DNA from: Rattus norvegicus
Lineage: Eukaryota > Chordata > Mammalia > Rodentia > Muridae
Assembly (NCBI RefSeq): GCF_036323735.1
Contig: NC_086024.1
Coordinates: forward strand, 69,947,924-70,011,923
DNA length: 64,000 nt
Direction: 5' to 3'
Position 1 is the stretch's first letter. Each line of letters starts with the position of its first letter. The position numbers were made by a program, and so were the translations under genes. Below are positions 1 through 10,665 of the stretch, piece by piece. Below the pieces are notes generated by a model. That model had not been told where the DNA came from. It worked only from the letters and a program-made list of their open reading frames with translations, and did no database searches.

Positions 1-582
1 TCAATGATACTGCAGTTGTTGGACCAGGTGTTAAAATGTTATTGGGTGTTAATTTAATTTTCATCCTGTCAACACTCATCTGAACTGTAACAGCTGCTAA
101 ACACGGTTCCACTAGAGCAAACCATTCTCACAGTAGAAGCAGATGCCTGATCAATAGGACCAATAGAATTGTATGGCTTAGTCAGGCAACCACCTGACAG
201 GGAGTGAATCCCACAGGAATCTGTCTAACCTGAATGGTAAAGAACTTTAATGATAGTGTGCCCATTCAAGCATAAAGAACGAGAGGGCTAGAGTGCTGGA
301 TTGGCTTTCTATTCATTCAGTTTCTGTTTTTTTCTTTTCAATAATTATGCATGACCTTGTGCTGAACAGCACCCAGGCTCTGTCCTGTGAGCTTTGGGAG
401 GTAGAAGCTAGTTCAAGGCTCTTGCTATTTTTACTCCTCCTCTCATCTTATGGGACTTTCACAAGTCATATTAAAAATTAAGTGTTTAAAAACAGTATTT
501 ACATCCATTTAGATTCTAATGATACTACTGTTAGTATTAATAAGGAAATAAGGAACACCATTCTAATTCAGCTAATGTTCTA

Positions 583-662
583 ATCGTAACATTTTAGACA
601 AGCAACCATTGTCACCTTTCCCTTGATGATCTGAAAAGAATTGCCAAGTGATTACGTATGAG
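583..662 (+). repeat. Left arm of an 80 bp inverted repeat
   Basis: This arm aligns without gaps to the reverse complement of 1055-1134 over 80 bases with 6 mismatches by hand count (92.5% identity). It runs from atcgtaacatttta to gattacgtatgag. Weaker similarity continues outward to about 572. I found no similarity in the inner flank. The arm does not resemble any L1, SINE or LTR I recognise. It could be a terminal inverted repeat of a short DNA transposon or one side of an inverted duplication; neither is established. Confidence 0.9.
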
Positions 663-1054
663 TGGATGCTAGCCAGAGACTTCACAGCTAACAGAGCATT
701 TCGGGATATGATTAGTTTCTTGATAACTGTCATTACGAATATAGTGGGATATATGGTTTCCCCTGGTTTTATTTTCAAACAGAGGGGTAGATTAGTATAC
801 TTAAAATTTTTACCTGAAACCTCAAGATTTGTAACAGCTTAATACTACAAAGGCAGGCATGATGTGACTGGGAGTCATGAAAACAATTGGGGAGTTAGAG
901 ATTCCTAGAGCTCTAATATGATCAGAAGATTTAGAATTTTAAGTAGAGGAAAACAACCGTATATTTACACAAAGAGAATACAGATATGGCATAAGCGTTA
1001 AAATAATGTAGTTTTAAAAAGATCAAAGATGTAGCTTGGAGACAGATCCTTTTG

Positions 1055-1134
1055 CTCATACGTAATCACTTGGCAACTCTTTTTATATCATTAAGGGAAA
1101 GGTGGCAATGGCTGCTTGTCTAAAATGTTACGAT
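1055..1134 (-). repeat. Right arm of an 80 bp inverted repeat
   Basis: Reverse-complement partner of 583-662, with six substitutions and no indels. The two arms are separated by 392 bases of unrelated AT-rich sequence. Weak similarity extends outward to about 1144. The high identity compared with the decay of the older L1 copies in this window suggests a fairly recent origin or selection on pairing; both are inferences. Confidence 0.9.
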
Positions 1135-3788
1135 AGAGAACATAGTCTTCTGGTTTGTACACTTTGGGAAATATCAAACAAGTCAAAACTGAACATGACA
1201 AACATGCAAACGGAATCTCAACGTCTTCAGCACCCAGTTTTAGTATCCTTCTTTTCTGTCTATATGCCCACCAAAAAGTACATCACTTAGGGAGCAGATA
1301 AACTTTTGACCCCCAAGCCTGTCACCACAGTTTGGAAAAGGCTATGTTGAAGATGGCAGGAGGAGTGACATCAATGTTTATGATTATGTGAGAGTCCTGG
1401 GAGAATTCAGACTTACAGATTCACATTGGCTTGTTTACTGCACTAATGTCTCATCCAAAGTATCAATGCCTGTGGGAAAAGAAGAGGAAAGGAGACAAGC
1501 TTTAAAGAAAACAGCATCTAAGAGGAGGTTCGAAGCGCCACATGGTATTACCTCAAAATATATAGCTACTTCTTTAGCCTTTGAAAATGGAGCCAAGAAC
1601 TATTTTGGCTATGCTAAGCATTACAACATGTGAAATAGGTTCCATTTCATGTCAGATAGTTTTGATTTGGGGAAGGCAATATGATTAGGAATTCCTTCTG
1701 TCTCCCCATTGTCCTCTAGTTCTGCTCCCCCTCCCCCATTGGTTTATTTTTCTTATCAGTAGGAAATGAATGTAGATGGAACAATTTGGTGAATGGATTT
1801 TGAGTAGTTGCAGAGTAGAAGTATGGGCTTACAGGTTAAATTGGGTTTCTCAGTGTGTTACATTATCAGGCTCATTTATAACCTGCTTTCTTATGGATGC
1901 AAATGAGTTTCATTATATAATTTATATAAAAGATAATAGATTAATGAATGTTATTATTTTTTTACTTTCACTAATTAGGCTATTACTACATAAGATTAGT
2001 TAAATTGTGAAGCTTTTAATGGAAAATTAATGCAGCTATTCTGAGTACTGAAAGTCTTATTTTTCTTCTTCTTTCACTGGAGTGCATGTAGAATATGTGT
2101 GTGTGCACATGTGTGTGTCTATCTATGCATGTATGTGTGTACAAATTTCTATTCATTCATCACCAAAATATTATATTTAAATTAGAAAAAAAATAGTAAA
2201 ATGATTATTTTTTATAATTTATGCGTTTAGAATAATAAAGCTAATAGAGACATTTATGGCTCATTTTTCTTAACACTAGATGACTCACTAGGGAGAAGAC
2301 AATTTATATCTATTTATTGAGCCTTGATGAAGGACTTAAGTACACCACTGAACAATGGCAGGTACTTCTTTATCTTGATGATTATAGTAACTAATATAGT
2401 TGATTGAGAAAGGAGAATAAGGCAAGCAAAAAAATACAGAGCAAAGGGGCTGGGATGTTAATCACCCATTCCCCAAACAACCATTAGAAACAGCTCTCCT
2501 CTAAATCTGAAACTGTTTGGTTCATCTAGTGATGTGGTGTCAAGTCCCTTCATGTCCACTTTAATGTTGCTTAAATGGGGTTAGGGCTTGTTGTAAGTTT
2601 TTTGGTACTATGCTATAATAATAAATGTCCTCTATGACTATTGTCATATATCAGCTTGCTGTCTTTCCCCCAAGGAACTTTAAAGATCAAAATATGACAG
2701 TGCTTTCTCTAACCTGTTCTTCACACTGATGGCTAGCTTTTAGAATGTTCCTTCTTCCCTATAGTTAGGAGTTGACCTTCACTTTGTAACATGTGTAATG
2801 AATTATTTAGCATTTGCCAATTTCAATACATCTTTACACTTATCACAGTCTTTGTACATGACAGTGAAATTGAACAGAATTTTAGAGATAATCCTTCATA
2901 TTTAATCAAAAAACATATTCGAATTTGCTAGTTTGGAAGAGACGAACACAAAAGATTAAGATTTCCTCACGATCTCATGATCTCTTGAAACTTCAGAATC
3001 CTCATTTACTAAGTTTTATTCTTATTCTCATCTGAAGGTAATACTATAATCCTTAAACTGAAGTGTAGCCAATGGCGAGTGAAAACTGACACACATCTCA
3101 GCATAAGTCTAGCATTTTAAAATATTGGATTGTACATTAATCCTATTACTAACAAATTCAGAAATGTTGCTCATGTAAGATCATTTTCTACAATGATCTT
3201 TTAGAAAATTGTCCTCTCATTTTGTAGTTCTAAAACATTATACTAAAGTCAAAGTATGTTTTTAAGACATATGGTGTAATGTGATACACACCTTGCATAA
3301 TAACATACATTGATTTGCCTTCAAGCAGTTTGAGATAATATGTGCACATGCATATGGGTATGCGTGTCTTGGTATGTATAAATGTTTACTCTTGAAGGTT
3401 GATGTATTCAACATTGAACCATGAATGCATGGAAGGTTGGCTCACTTCTTTTTCTCGGATTTATTCCACCTTTTAAAACAACCTGGGCAGCAACGGGAGG
3501 CCGACAGAATGAGTGGTTGAAAGAGATAAGGAATGATTACGCACAACTCAAAGCTTAATCTTGGTCCTGTGCACCCAACCCTTACCTTACACGATTCCTT
3601 TGAATACCTTGAACAATAACTTTGGGGAATTTTTCTGGAAGTATTCTCATTCAGCTTTCTCTTTGGCTATTTCCTTTTCTTTACCCAAATGTATTAACTG
3701 AATAACGGTGTAGTGCTTGAGCACTAGTGTAACGCTTCTTCCATGTTGCTGTGGGATTATAAATTGGGGCATTCATTTTGCTTCCAAT

Positions 3789-4487
3789 GAAACTCAAGAA
3801 GGATGACTAAAATGCGAATGCCTCACTCCTCCTTTAAAAAGGGGAACAAGAATACCCTTGGGAGAAAATAGGGAGGCAAAGTGTAGAACAGAGGCAGAAG
3901 GAACACCCATTCAGAGCCTGCCCCACATGTGGCCCATACATATACAGCCACCCAATTAGACAAGATGGATGAAGCAAAGAAGTGCAGGCTGACAGGAGCC
4001 GGATGTAGATCGCTCCTGAGAGACACAGCCAGAATACAGCAAATACAGAGGCGAATGCCAGCAGCAAACCACTGAACTGAGAATAGGACCCCCGTTGAAG
4101 GAATCAGAGAAAGAACTGGAAGATCTTGAAGGGGCTCGAGACCCCATATGTACAACAATGCTAAGCAACCAGAGCTTCCAGGGACTAAGCCACTACCTAA
4201 AGACTATACATGGACTGACCCTGGACTCTGACCCCATAGGTAGCAATGAATAGCCTAGTAAGAGCACCAGTGGAAGGGGAAGCCCTTGGTCCTGCCAAGA
4301 CTGAACCCACAGTGAATGTGAATGTTGGGGGGAGGGTGGTAATGCGAGGAATGATGGGAAGGGGAACACCCATAGAGAAGGGGAAGGGGAGAGGTTGGGG
4401 AATGATGGCCTGGGAACAGGGAAAGGGAATAACAATCGAAATGTAAATAAGAACACCCAAGTTAATAAAGATGAAAAAAAAAGAAAG
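3789..4487 (+). mobile_element. L1 3' end, 5'-truncated
   Basis: Sense-strand 3' end of a rodent LINE-1. It starts in the ORF2 tail/3' UTR (ctcaagaaggatgac) and runs through the conserved 3' UTR (agagcctgccccacatg, then aaaccactgaactgagaa). It includes the purine-rich, G-rich tract at about 4327-4400 and ends in gttaataaagatg followed by an A-run near 4474. The G-rich tract is typical of rodent L1 3' UTRs and can in principle fold as a quadruplex. No protein is encoded; antisense frames here are by-products. I could not identify a clean target-site duplication. Confidence 0.92.
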
Positions 4488-5394
4488 TTTTTAGGACAAA
4501 CAAATCAAGCAAGGCAATTTATTAATGTTCTGTGTGAGAATTCAATGATTTATATTCAGAGATTTTACTAGTGAGATGTACTTCAATACTCATAACTGAA
4601 ATGGTTCAAGTAAACTACACTCCAAATAAAATAGCAGTGTATTTTTACTAACTGATTTCTGGGAGAAAGAAATTGTTTTTGTGGAACAAGTACTCAATTA
4701 TAGATGATGTAGCTTATCCTATGCTATAAGAACTACTCATCAATATCATACAATTTTGGAACTGAATTTCAAATCTCAGGTCACTCGTCAAGGCAGATCT
4801 TCCAATTACTTTAAAGGCATTTTTTCCCTTAAAGCATAAGACGATTTTTCCACATGCAGAAACTGAATATTTACTTTACTAGGCCAAATGGTTGAAATTC
4901 TAATGCCTTGTTTTCAAAGATCTCAAGACTCATATAACTGAATGCATTCATAAGTCACTTTGAAATATGTTTTATTGAACAAACATATTCATAGCATATG
5001 ACTCCTCAATAAAGTTTGGACTACAGTAGGAAAATATACTTTAGCACTAGTTTTATGATATATGCAAAGGTAAACAACAAAAAATTCACTGCTATGTATT
5101 GCTAATGATAAGCTCCCAAAGGGACAAAAGGTTTTAACAATGTATAAACTGCCCATGACTTATACACATTTCTGAGTTCCATTGAGAATGCAGCCATTGA
5201 TTACAAAATTTAATTTGAGAAAGCAAAAGATGCCAATTTTCCTGCTAATAAATGAAGAGAAGAATATTGACTTTAGTAAAACTCGTTATCACTGAGAAAT
5301 CAAAAGCAATGAGAGACTTTGAGAAGTCAGTCAGCTATCTAGTCCGATTAGGATTTTCTTTGTACTTGGCTGTTTGAACCCTTTTTCGAGTAAA
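4488..5394. other. Unique AT-rich spacer
   Basis: No recognisable repeat, RNA gene or coding region between two L1 copies. Confidence 0.5.
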
Positions 5395-6337
5395 TAATTA
5401 TTTTATTTATTTACATCCCAAATGCTGTGCACCCACCCCGTCTTCACTGGAAGAGTTCTTCCCCCATCCCTTCAACCCTTCATCTCTGGGTGGCTGCCAC
5501 CCCTGGTTTCACCCTACCCTAGGACATCAAGTCTCTACAAGATTAGGCTCATCCTTTCCCTCTGAGGCCAGGCAAGACATCTGTTTGCTATGTATGTGCA
5601 AGGGTCGGGGAGGTGGGCTCCGACCAGCCATATATGCTTTTTGGTTGGTGGCTTAGTCTCTGGGAACTCCCAGGGGTACATTAATTGACACTGTTGGTTT
5701 TCCTATAGAGTTGCAATCCTCTTTAGTTCTTCCAAATCTTAGTTAGCTCTAACTCTTCCACAGGGGTTCTTGCTTTCCATCCTATGGTTGGCTGTAAGTA
5801 TCGGACATTTGTTTCAGTCAGCTACTGGGTAAGGCTTCTCAAAAGACAGTCATGCCGGGCTCCTACCTCCAAGTACCACATAGCCTCAGTAATAGTGTCA
5901 GGGTTTGGTGCCTGCCTGTGGAACAGATGTCAGGTTGTGCCGCCAGTTATTGATTGGTCATTCAATTAGTCTGTGCTCTGTTTTCTTTTTTGTCCCTGAA
6001 CTTCTTTTAGAGGAGCAATTTTTTTTGCAGGTGTATTGGTTTCCCCATCTCTCCACTTGGGGTTCTGTCTGGATACTGGAGGAGGTCTCTTCAGGTTTCA
6101 TATCCCCACTGTTTGGCATTTCAGTTGCGGTCACCTACATTGAGTCCAGGGAGACTATACAGGTCTCTGGGACTTTGTAGAGATTCCCCAACCGTCATAG
6201 CTATATATTTCCATTCATTCTTTTGGCTCTCAGGGCCTCTCTCCTATTTTTCCCCACACATGAAGCTGACACCCTTTCAACTTCCTTTCCCCCACCCAGA
6301 TTTCTCCTTCCTTTTGCCTCCCATGACTCTTTTGTTA
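5395..6337 (-). mobile_element. Old L1 (Lx-like) 3' UTR, antisense
   Basis: Antisense 3' end of an old rodent L1 of Lx type, starting at the T-rich tail (tttatttatttacatccc). It contains the Lx 3' UTR landmarks in reverse: the gtctctacaagattagg stretch, the ggttggtggcttagtctctggg stretch (in part) and the cagtcagctactgg block. This is the 3' portion of the same antisense element that resumes at 7166 and continues into ORF1 and a 5' region near 10665. An opposite-strand L1 splits it at about 6338. Confidence 0.85.
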
Positions 6338-7165
6338 TATCATACTTATTGAGGGAACTCAACCACAGAAAAATACACTTGGTATGCACTCATTAATAAG
6401 TGGATATTAGCTCAAAAGTTGGAACTACCCAAGATGCAATCCACAGATCACAGGAAGCTCAAGAAGAAGGATGACCAAAATGCGGATGCTCCCACTCCTT
6501 CTTAAAAGGGGGAAAATATCAATAGGAGGGGGTATGGAAGCAAAGATTAGAGCAGTGACCGAAAGAACAGCCATTCAGAGCCTGCCCCACATGAGGCCCA
6601 TATATATGAAGCCACCAAAACTAGGTAAGATTGATGAAGCTAAAAAATGCATGCTGAAAGGGACCAGACCTCTCCTGAGAGACACATCCAGAGCATGTCC
6701 AATACAGAGATCAATGTTAGCAGCAAACCACTGAACTGAGAACAGGATCCCCTTGGGGGGAATTAGAGGAAATATTTAAAGGGTTGAAAGAGCTTGAAAC
6801 TCCATAAGAACAACAATGCCAACCAAGGAGAGCTTTCAGGGACTAAACCACTACTGAAAGACTATACATGGACTGACCCAGGGCTCCAACTGCATATGTA
6901 GCAGAGAATAGCCTTGTTGGGGCACCAGTGGAAGGGAGAGCCCTTGGTCCTGCCAAAGTTGTACCCCCAGTGCAGTGAATATGGGGGTGGCAGTAAGGGG
7001 GATGGATGGAGGAATGCCCTTATGGGGAGGGGGAGGGGATGGTGACTTATGGACAGGAAACCGTGAAAGGGAATAACATTTGAAATGCAAGTAAAGAAAT
7101 ATATTTAATAAAATTTAAAAAAATCTAGGGCACACTAAAAAAAAAAGAAGAAGAAAAATTTTAAA
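6338..7165 (+). mobile_element. L1 3' end inserted into antisense L1
   Basis: Sense-strand L1 beginning in the last ORF2 codons (acttggtatgcactcatt, then taagtggatattagc). It runs through the 3' UTR (gagcctgccccacatgagg, gcaaaccactgaactgag) and the G-rich tract at about 6985-7040. It ends in several A-rich blocks, up to 7165. On either side the antisense L1 is interrupted at its 3' UTR and resumes at gggccttccttctttaac, so this is a later insertion in the opposite orientation. No unambiguous target-site duplication was seen. Confidence 0.88.
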
Positions 7166-8115
7166 AAAGAATCATCCCTTGGGCCTTCCTTCTTTAACTT
7201 CTGTTGGTCTGTGGGGTGTGCCATTACTATTCTCTGCTTTTTGGCTGATATCCACTTAATAGTGAGTTTATTCCATGCATATCCTTATAGGGCTGGGTTA
7301 CCTCAGTCAGGATGGTATTTTCATGTTCATTCATTTGCCTTCAAACTCCATGGTGTTTTTGTTTTTAATAGCTGGATAGTATGCCATTGTGCAAATGACC
7401 CACATTTTCCATATCCATTGTTCAGTTGAGGGGCATCTAGGTTGCTTCCAGTTTCTGGATATTATGAATAAAGCTGCTATGATTATGGTAGAGCATGTGT
7501 CTTTGTGGTATGGTAGTGCATCTTTTAGGTAGACACCCAGGGGCAGGATAACTGGGTCTTCACTTAGAACTATTTCCTTTATCTAAGAAACAACCAGATT
7601 AATTTTCAGAGTAGTTGTACAAGTTTGTAATCCCATGAGAAATGGAGGAGTGTTCTTTCTCCACATCTTCTCCGGGATGTGCTGTCTTTTGAGTTTTTGA
7701 CCTTAGCCATTCTGTTTGGTGTAGGGTAGAATCTCTGGGTCATTTTTAGTATATTTTCCTGACAAATAAGAATGTTGAACACTTTAAGAGCTTCTCAGCC
7801 AGGAGAGATTCCTCTACTGAGAATTCTCTGCTTAGCTCTGTACCCCATTTCTGAATTGGGTTATTTGGGCTGTTGGAGTCTAACTTCCTGAACTCTTTAT
7901 ATACTTTAGATATCAGCCCTCTGTTGGATGTATCATTAATGAAGATCTTTGCTCAATTCGTAGGCTGCTGTTTTGTCCTATTGATAGTGTCCTTTGACTG
8001 AGAGAAGCTTTTCAGTTTCAGGAGTTCCCATTTATCAATTGTTGATCTTAGAACCTCAGCCTTTGGTGTTCTGTTCAGAAAACTGTCTCTACTACAAGGA
8101 ATTCAAGGTTATTTC
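7166..8115 (-). pseudogene. Antisense L1 ORF2 C-terminal remnant
   Basis: Continuation of the antisense L1 into the C-terminal third of ORF2. Recognisable landmarks on the + strand are the ggtatgccattgtgcaaatg region (the complement encodes the Tyr-rich ORF2 tail), the ctgatatccacttaatagtgag stretch in part, and gatagtgtcctttgactgag. ORF2 normally supplies the reverse transcriptase that copies L1 RNA at the nick. This copy has many frameshifts and stops and cannot be functional. Confidence 0.85.
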
Positions 8116-8250
8116 CCCATCTCTTTTAAATACTTTTGATTTAAAGTTTAATTTATTATATATTATAATTAATATTATATTATAATATACTTATATATTC
8201 GTTATGTATTATATAATAATATTAAATATAACATTGTATATTATATTTTC
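8116..8250. other. AT-rich junction replacing the L1 RT domain
   Basis: Almost pure A/T tract (tattataattaatatta-like). It sits where about 3 kb of ORF2, including the whole reverse transcriptase domain, would be expected. To the left the antisense L1 is in the ORF2 C-terminal region; to the right it is already in the endonuclease coding region. The simplest reading is an internal deletion of the old L1 with an AT-rich filler or expansion at the junction. Confidence 0.7.
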
Positions 8251-8477
8251 TTGGGACTCTTTGCTTTGAAAACTTTTCAAGTCCTTTAGTCTGAGTTAGT
8301 GTCTATCTTGGTTGTTAAGTTTTTTTCCTTGTGTGCAGCATAATGATAGATTCTTTTGCATATCTAGTTTATTTGCCTGTGTTGTTTTATTGGTGAATTG
8401 AGTCCATTGATGTTGAGAGATATTAATGATCAGAGATTGTTAGTTCCTGCTATTTTGTTGTTGCAAGTTGGGGTGCA

Positions 8478-8529
<52 letters not shown>

Positions 8530-8659
8530 CGTGCGTGTGTGTATGATTCTTTTGGTTTAAGTTTGTTGTTAGATTAAGTTCTTGAGTTTTCTTGGGTGTT
8601 AGTTACTTTCCTTGTGCTGGTGTTTTCTTACGAGTATCCTCAGTAGGACTGGATTACTA
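8251..8659 (-). pseudogene. Antisense L1 endonuclease start and ORF1 end
   Basis: The + strand shows the complement of the ORF2 N-terminal endonuclease coding region. The hallmark ggtgaattgagtccattgatg (8392-8412) is antisense to the INGLNS motif. It then passes through the ORF1/ORF2 boundary, where a TG microsatellite has expanded, into the ORF1 3' end. Frames are broken throughout. It belongs to the same antisense element as the flanking L1 segments. Confidence 0.82.
8479..8542. repeat. (TG)n microsatellite with GCGC interruption
   Basis: Dinucleotide TG run followed by gcgcgcgtgcgtgcgtg at the ORF1/ORF2 boundary of the antisense L1. It probably expanded from a short GTTTGTGTG stretch present in the parent L1. 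Confidence 0.95.
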
Positions 8660-9340
8660 GACAAATATTGTTTTTTTTTCTTTTATTTCATCCTTATTAA
8701 CTTGGCTATTTCTTATTTACATTTTGATTTTCGATTTTTATTCCCTTTCCCCCAGTTTTATGGGTTTCTGGGCCAATATCCCCTAACCCCTCCCCCACCC
8801 CTCCTCTTTGGGTGTTCCCCTCCGCATCCTTCCCCCATTACCACCCTCCCCCCAACAATCACATTCACTGGGGGTTCAGTCTTGGCAGGACCAAGGGCTT
8901 CCCCTTCCACTGGTGCCCTTACTAGGCTATTCATTGTTACCTATGCAGTTGGAGCCCAGGATCAGTGCATGTATAGTCTTTGGGTAGTGACTTTGTCCCT
9001 GGAAGCTCTGGTTGGTTGGCATTGTTGTTCATATGGGGTCTCAAACCCCTTCAAACTCTTTCAGTTCTTTATCTGATTCCTTCAACGGGGGTCCTGTTCT
9101 CAGTTCAGTCATTTAATGATGGCATTCGCCTATGTATTTGTCATATTCTGGCTGTGTCTCTGAGGAGAGATCTACATCCGGTTCCTGACAGCCTGCACTT
9201 CTTTGCTTCATCCATCTTATCTAGTTTGGTGGCTGTATATGTATGGGCCACATGTGGGGCAGGCTCTGAATGGGTGTTCCTTCTGCCTCTGTTCTAAACT
9301 TTGCCTCCCTATTCCCTCCCAAGGGCGACAAATATTGTTT
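8660..9340 (-). mobile_element. Antisense L1 3' end with 14 bp TSD
   Basis: A 5'-truncated L1 3' UTR in antisense, including the C-rich complement of the G-rich tract at about 8750-8870. It is flanked by the perfect direct repeat gacaaatattgttt at 8660-8673 and 9327-9340. The insert (8674-9326) starts with the poly(T) complement of its tail and interrupts ORF1 of the older antisense L1: host ORF1 sequence continues seamlessly after the right duplicate (aaatctggtgttgttctggg). This shows target-primed reverse transcription into an existing L1. Open frames on the + strand here are antisense shadows. Confidence 0.93.
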
Positions 9341-10276
9341 AAATCTGGTGTTGTTCTGGGATATATTAGTTTCTTCATCTCTGGTGATTGAGAATTTGTC
9401 TGGGTATAGTGGTTTGACTTAATGTTTTTGATCTCTTAGGGTTTGCAAGACATCTGGTCATATTCTTCTGGCCTTTACAGTGTCTATTGAGAAGTCAAGA
9501 ATAATTCTGATAGGTCTGCCTTTATATATCACTTGGTCTTTTCCATTGCAGCTTTTAACATTCTTTGTTCTGTACATTTACTGTTTTGATTATTATGTGA
9601 TATGAGAATTTTCTGTTCCAATCTATTTGTTTTGTAGGCTTCGTTTATGGCCATCTCTTTGTTTAGGTTAGGGAAGTTTTCTATGAGTTTATTGTAGTTG
9701 TTTCTGTCCCTTTAAACTGGGAATCTTTACCTTCTTCTATTCCTATTATTCCTATTAAGTTTGGTCTTTTCATTTTGTCCAAAATTTCTTGGTTGTTTTG
9801 GGTTAGAAACTTTTTATACTTGACATTTTCTTTGACCTATGCCCAAGATTCTCTCTTTCATCTCTTACATCTGTTAGTAATGGTTTCTTCTGTAGTTCCT
9901 GTTTACTTTTCTAGGTTTTCCATCTCCAGGGCTGCCTCTATTTGTGTTTTCTTTATTGCTTCTATTTCCATTTTTACTTCTTGGAAATTTTTGTTCATTT
10001 CCTTCACCTGTTTGAATGCATTTTTCTGTCTTTCTTTTATATTTATCCCTTTAAGTTCTTTACCTGTTTGACTATGTTTTTCTGTATTACTTAAGGGAAT
10101 TATTTATTTCCTCTTTTAAGGCCTATATCATTCTCATGAGATGATTTATGGTCTGAATCTTTCTCTTCAGGTATGTTCAGATATGCAGGGCTTGCTGTAG
10201 TAGAAGAGTTGGGTTCTGATGATATTATATCCCATTAGCCTTTGTTGATTATGTTCTTGTCCTTGCCTTCTGCCAT
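9341..10276 (-). pseudogene. Antisense L1 ORF1 remnant
   Basis: Main body of ORF1 of the old antisense L1. ORF1 encodes the RNA-binding, coiled-coil trimer protein of the L1 particle. Landmarks on the + strand are ctgataggtctgcctttatat (antisense to the RNA-binding domain) and repeated Lys/Glu/Ile-rich coiled-coil coding from about 9750 to 10140. The likely initiator ATG is at 10274-10276 on the minus strand, starting MAEGKDKN. The frame is broken by indels and by the 8674-9326 insertion. Confidence 0.82.
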
Positions 10277-10665
10277 CTGGTTGTCAGTTGTGTTAGCTGG
10301 TCTGGGTGTTGAGAATTGGAGCAGGCCTCCCAGGAAGTAGATGGATCTGTGTATCCTGGGCCTCCTGGGAGGCAGGCAAAGATATGTTCCTGGTTCCAGC
10401 AGGCCTCTTGTGCCCCTGGTTAAAGTATGACTCCTGGAAGCCAGGAAAGATGTGTGTATGATGGGGATTGAGGGAGTGGTGGCGATGTGCCTCTCTGAGG
10501 TGAGTGAAGGTTGAGTTGATGTCTGGCAGGTAGGACAGATACTATGTCTGCTGTGTTCCATGGGGTCCCAAGCAGGAATGGCGCCTGAGTCAGGGGTCTC
10601 ACCTGTATCACAGGTTAGAGCAGAGTTCCTGGGAATCAGGCAGGGCTCGGGGCAAGGCAATCTGC
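10277..10665 (-). mobile_element. Antisense L1 5' UTR remnant
   Basis: Comparatively GC-rich sequence upstream of the ORF1 start of the old antisense L1, consistent with a 5' UTR/promoter monomer region. The open frame that spans it on the minus strand is the ORF1 start extended upstream and is not a separate gene. The 5' end fades into unique sequence near 10665. Its presence means the element was nearly full-length before deletions and insertions. Confidence 0.65.

Larger units (their letters stand above)
1..3788. other. Unique-looking non-coding DNA
   Basis: AT-rich sequence with no recognisable transposon, RNA gene or convincing coding region. The longest frames (for example 1388-1633 on +, 81 codons) resemble no family I know and lack any exon context. 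A short imperfect TG/ATGT-rich patch lies at about 2095-2145. The one clear structure is the inverted repeat described separately (583-662 and 1055-1134). Older, highly diverged repeats could be hidden here. Confidence 0.6.

Noticed and set aside
3823..4460. Several 66-111 codon frames on both strands
   Set aside because: All fall inside an L1 3' UTR, which is non-coding.
8612..9297. Overlapping frames of 154 and 105 codons on the + strand
   Set aside because: Antisense to an inserted L1 3' UTR flanked by a target-site duplication; Pro/Ser-rich translation of the C-rich tract.
10277..10660. Minus-strand frame extending upstream of the ORF1 start
   Set aside because: It continues an L1 ORF1 start (MAEGKDKN) backwards into the 5' UTR; no start-site or domain evidence for a longer protein.
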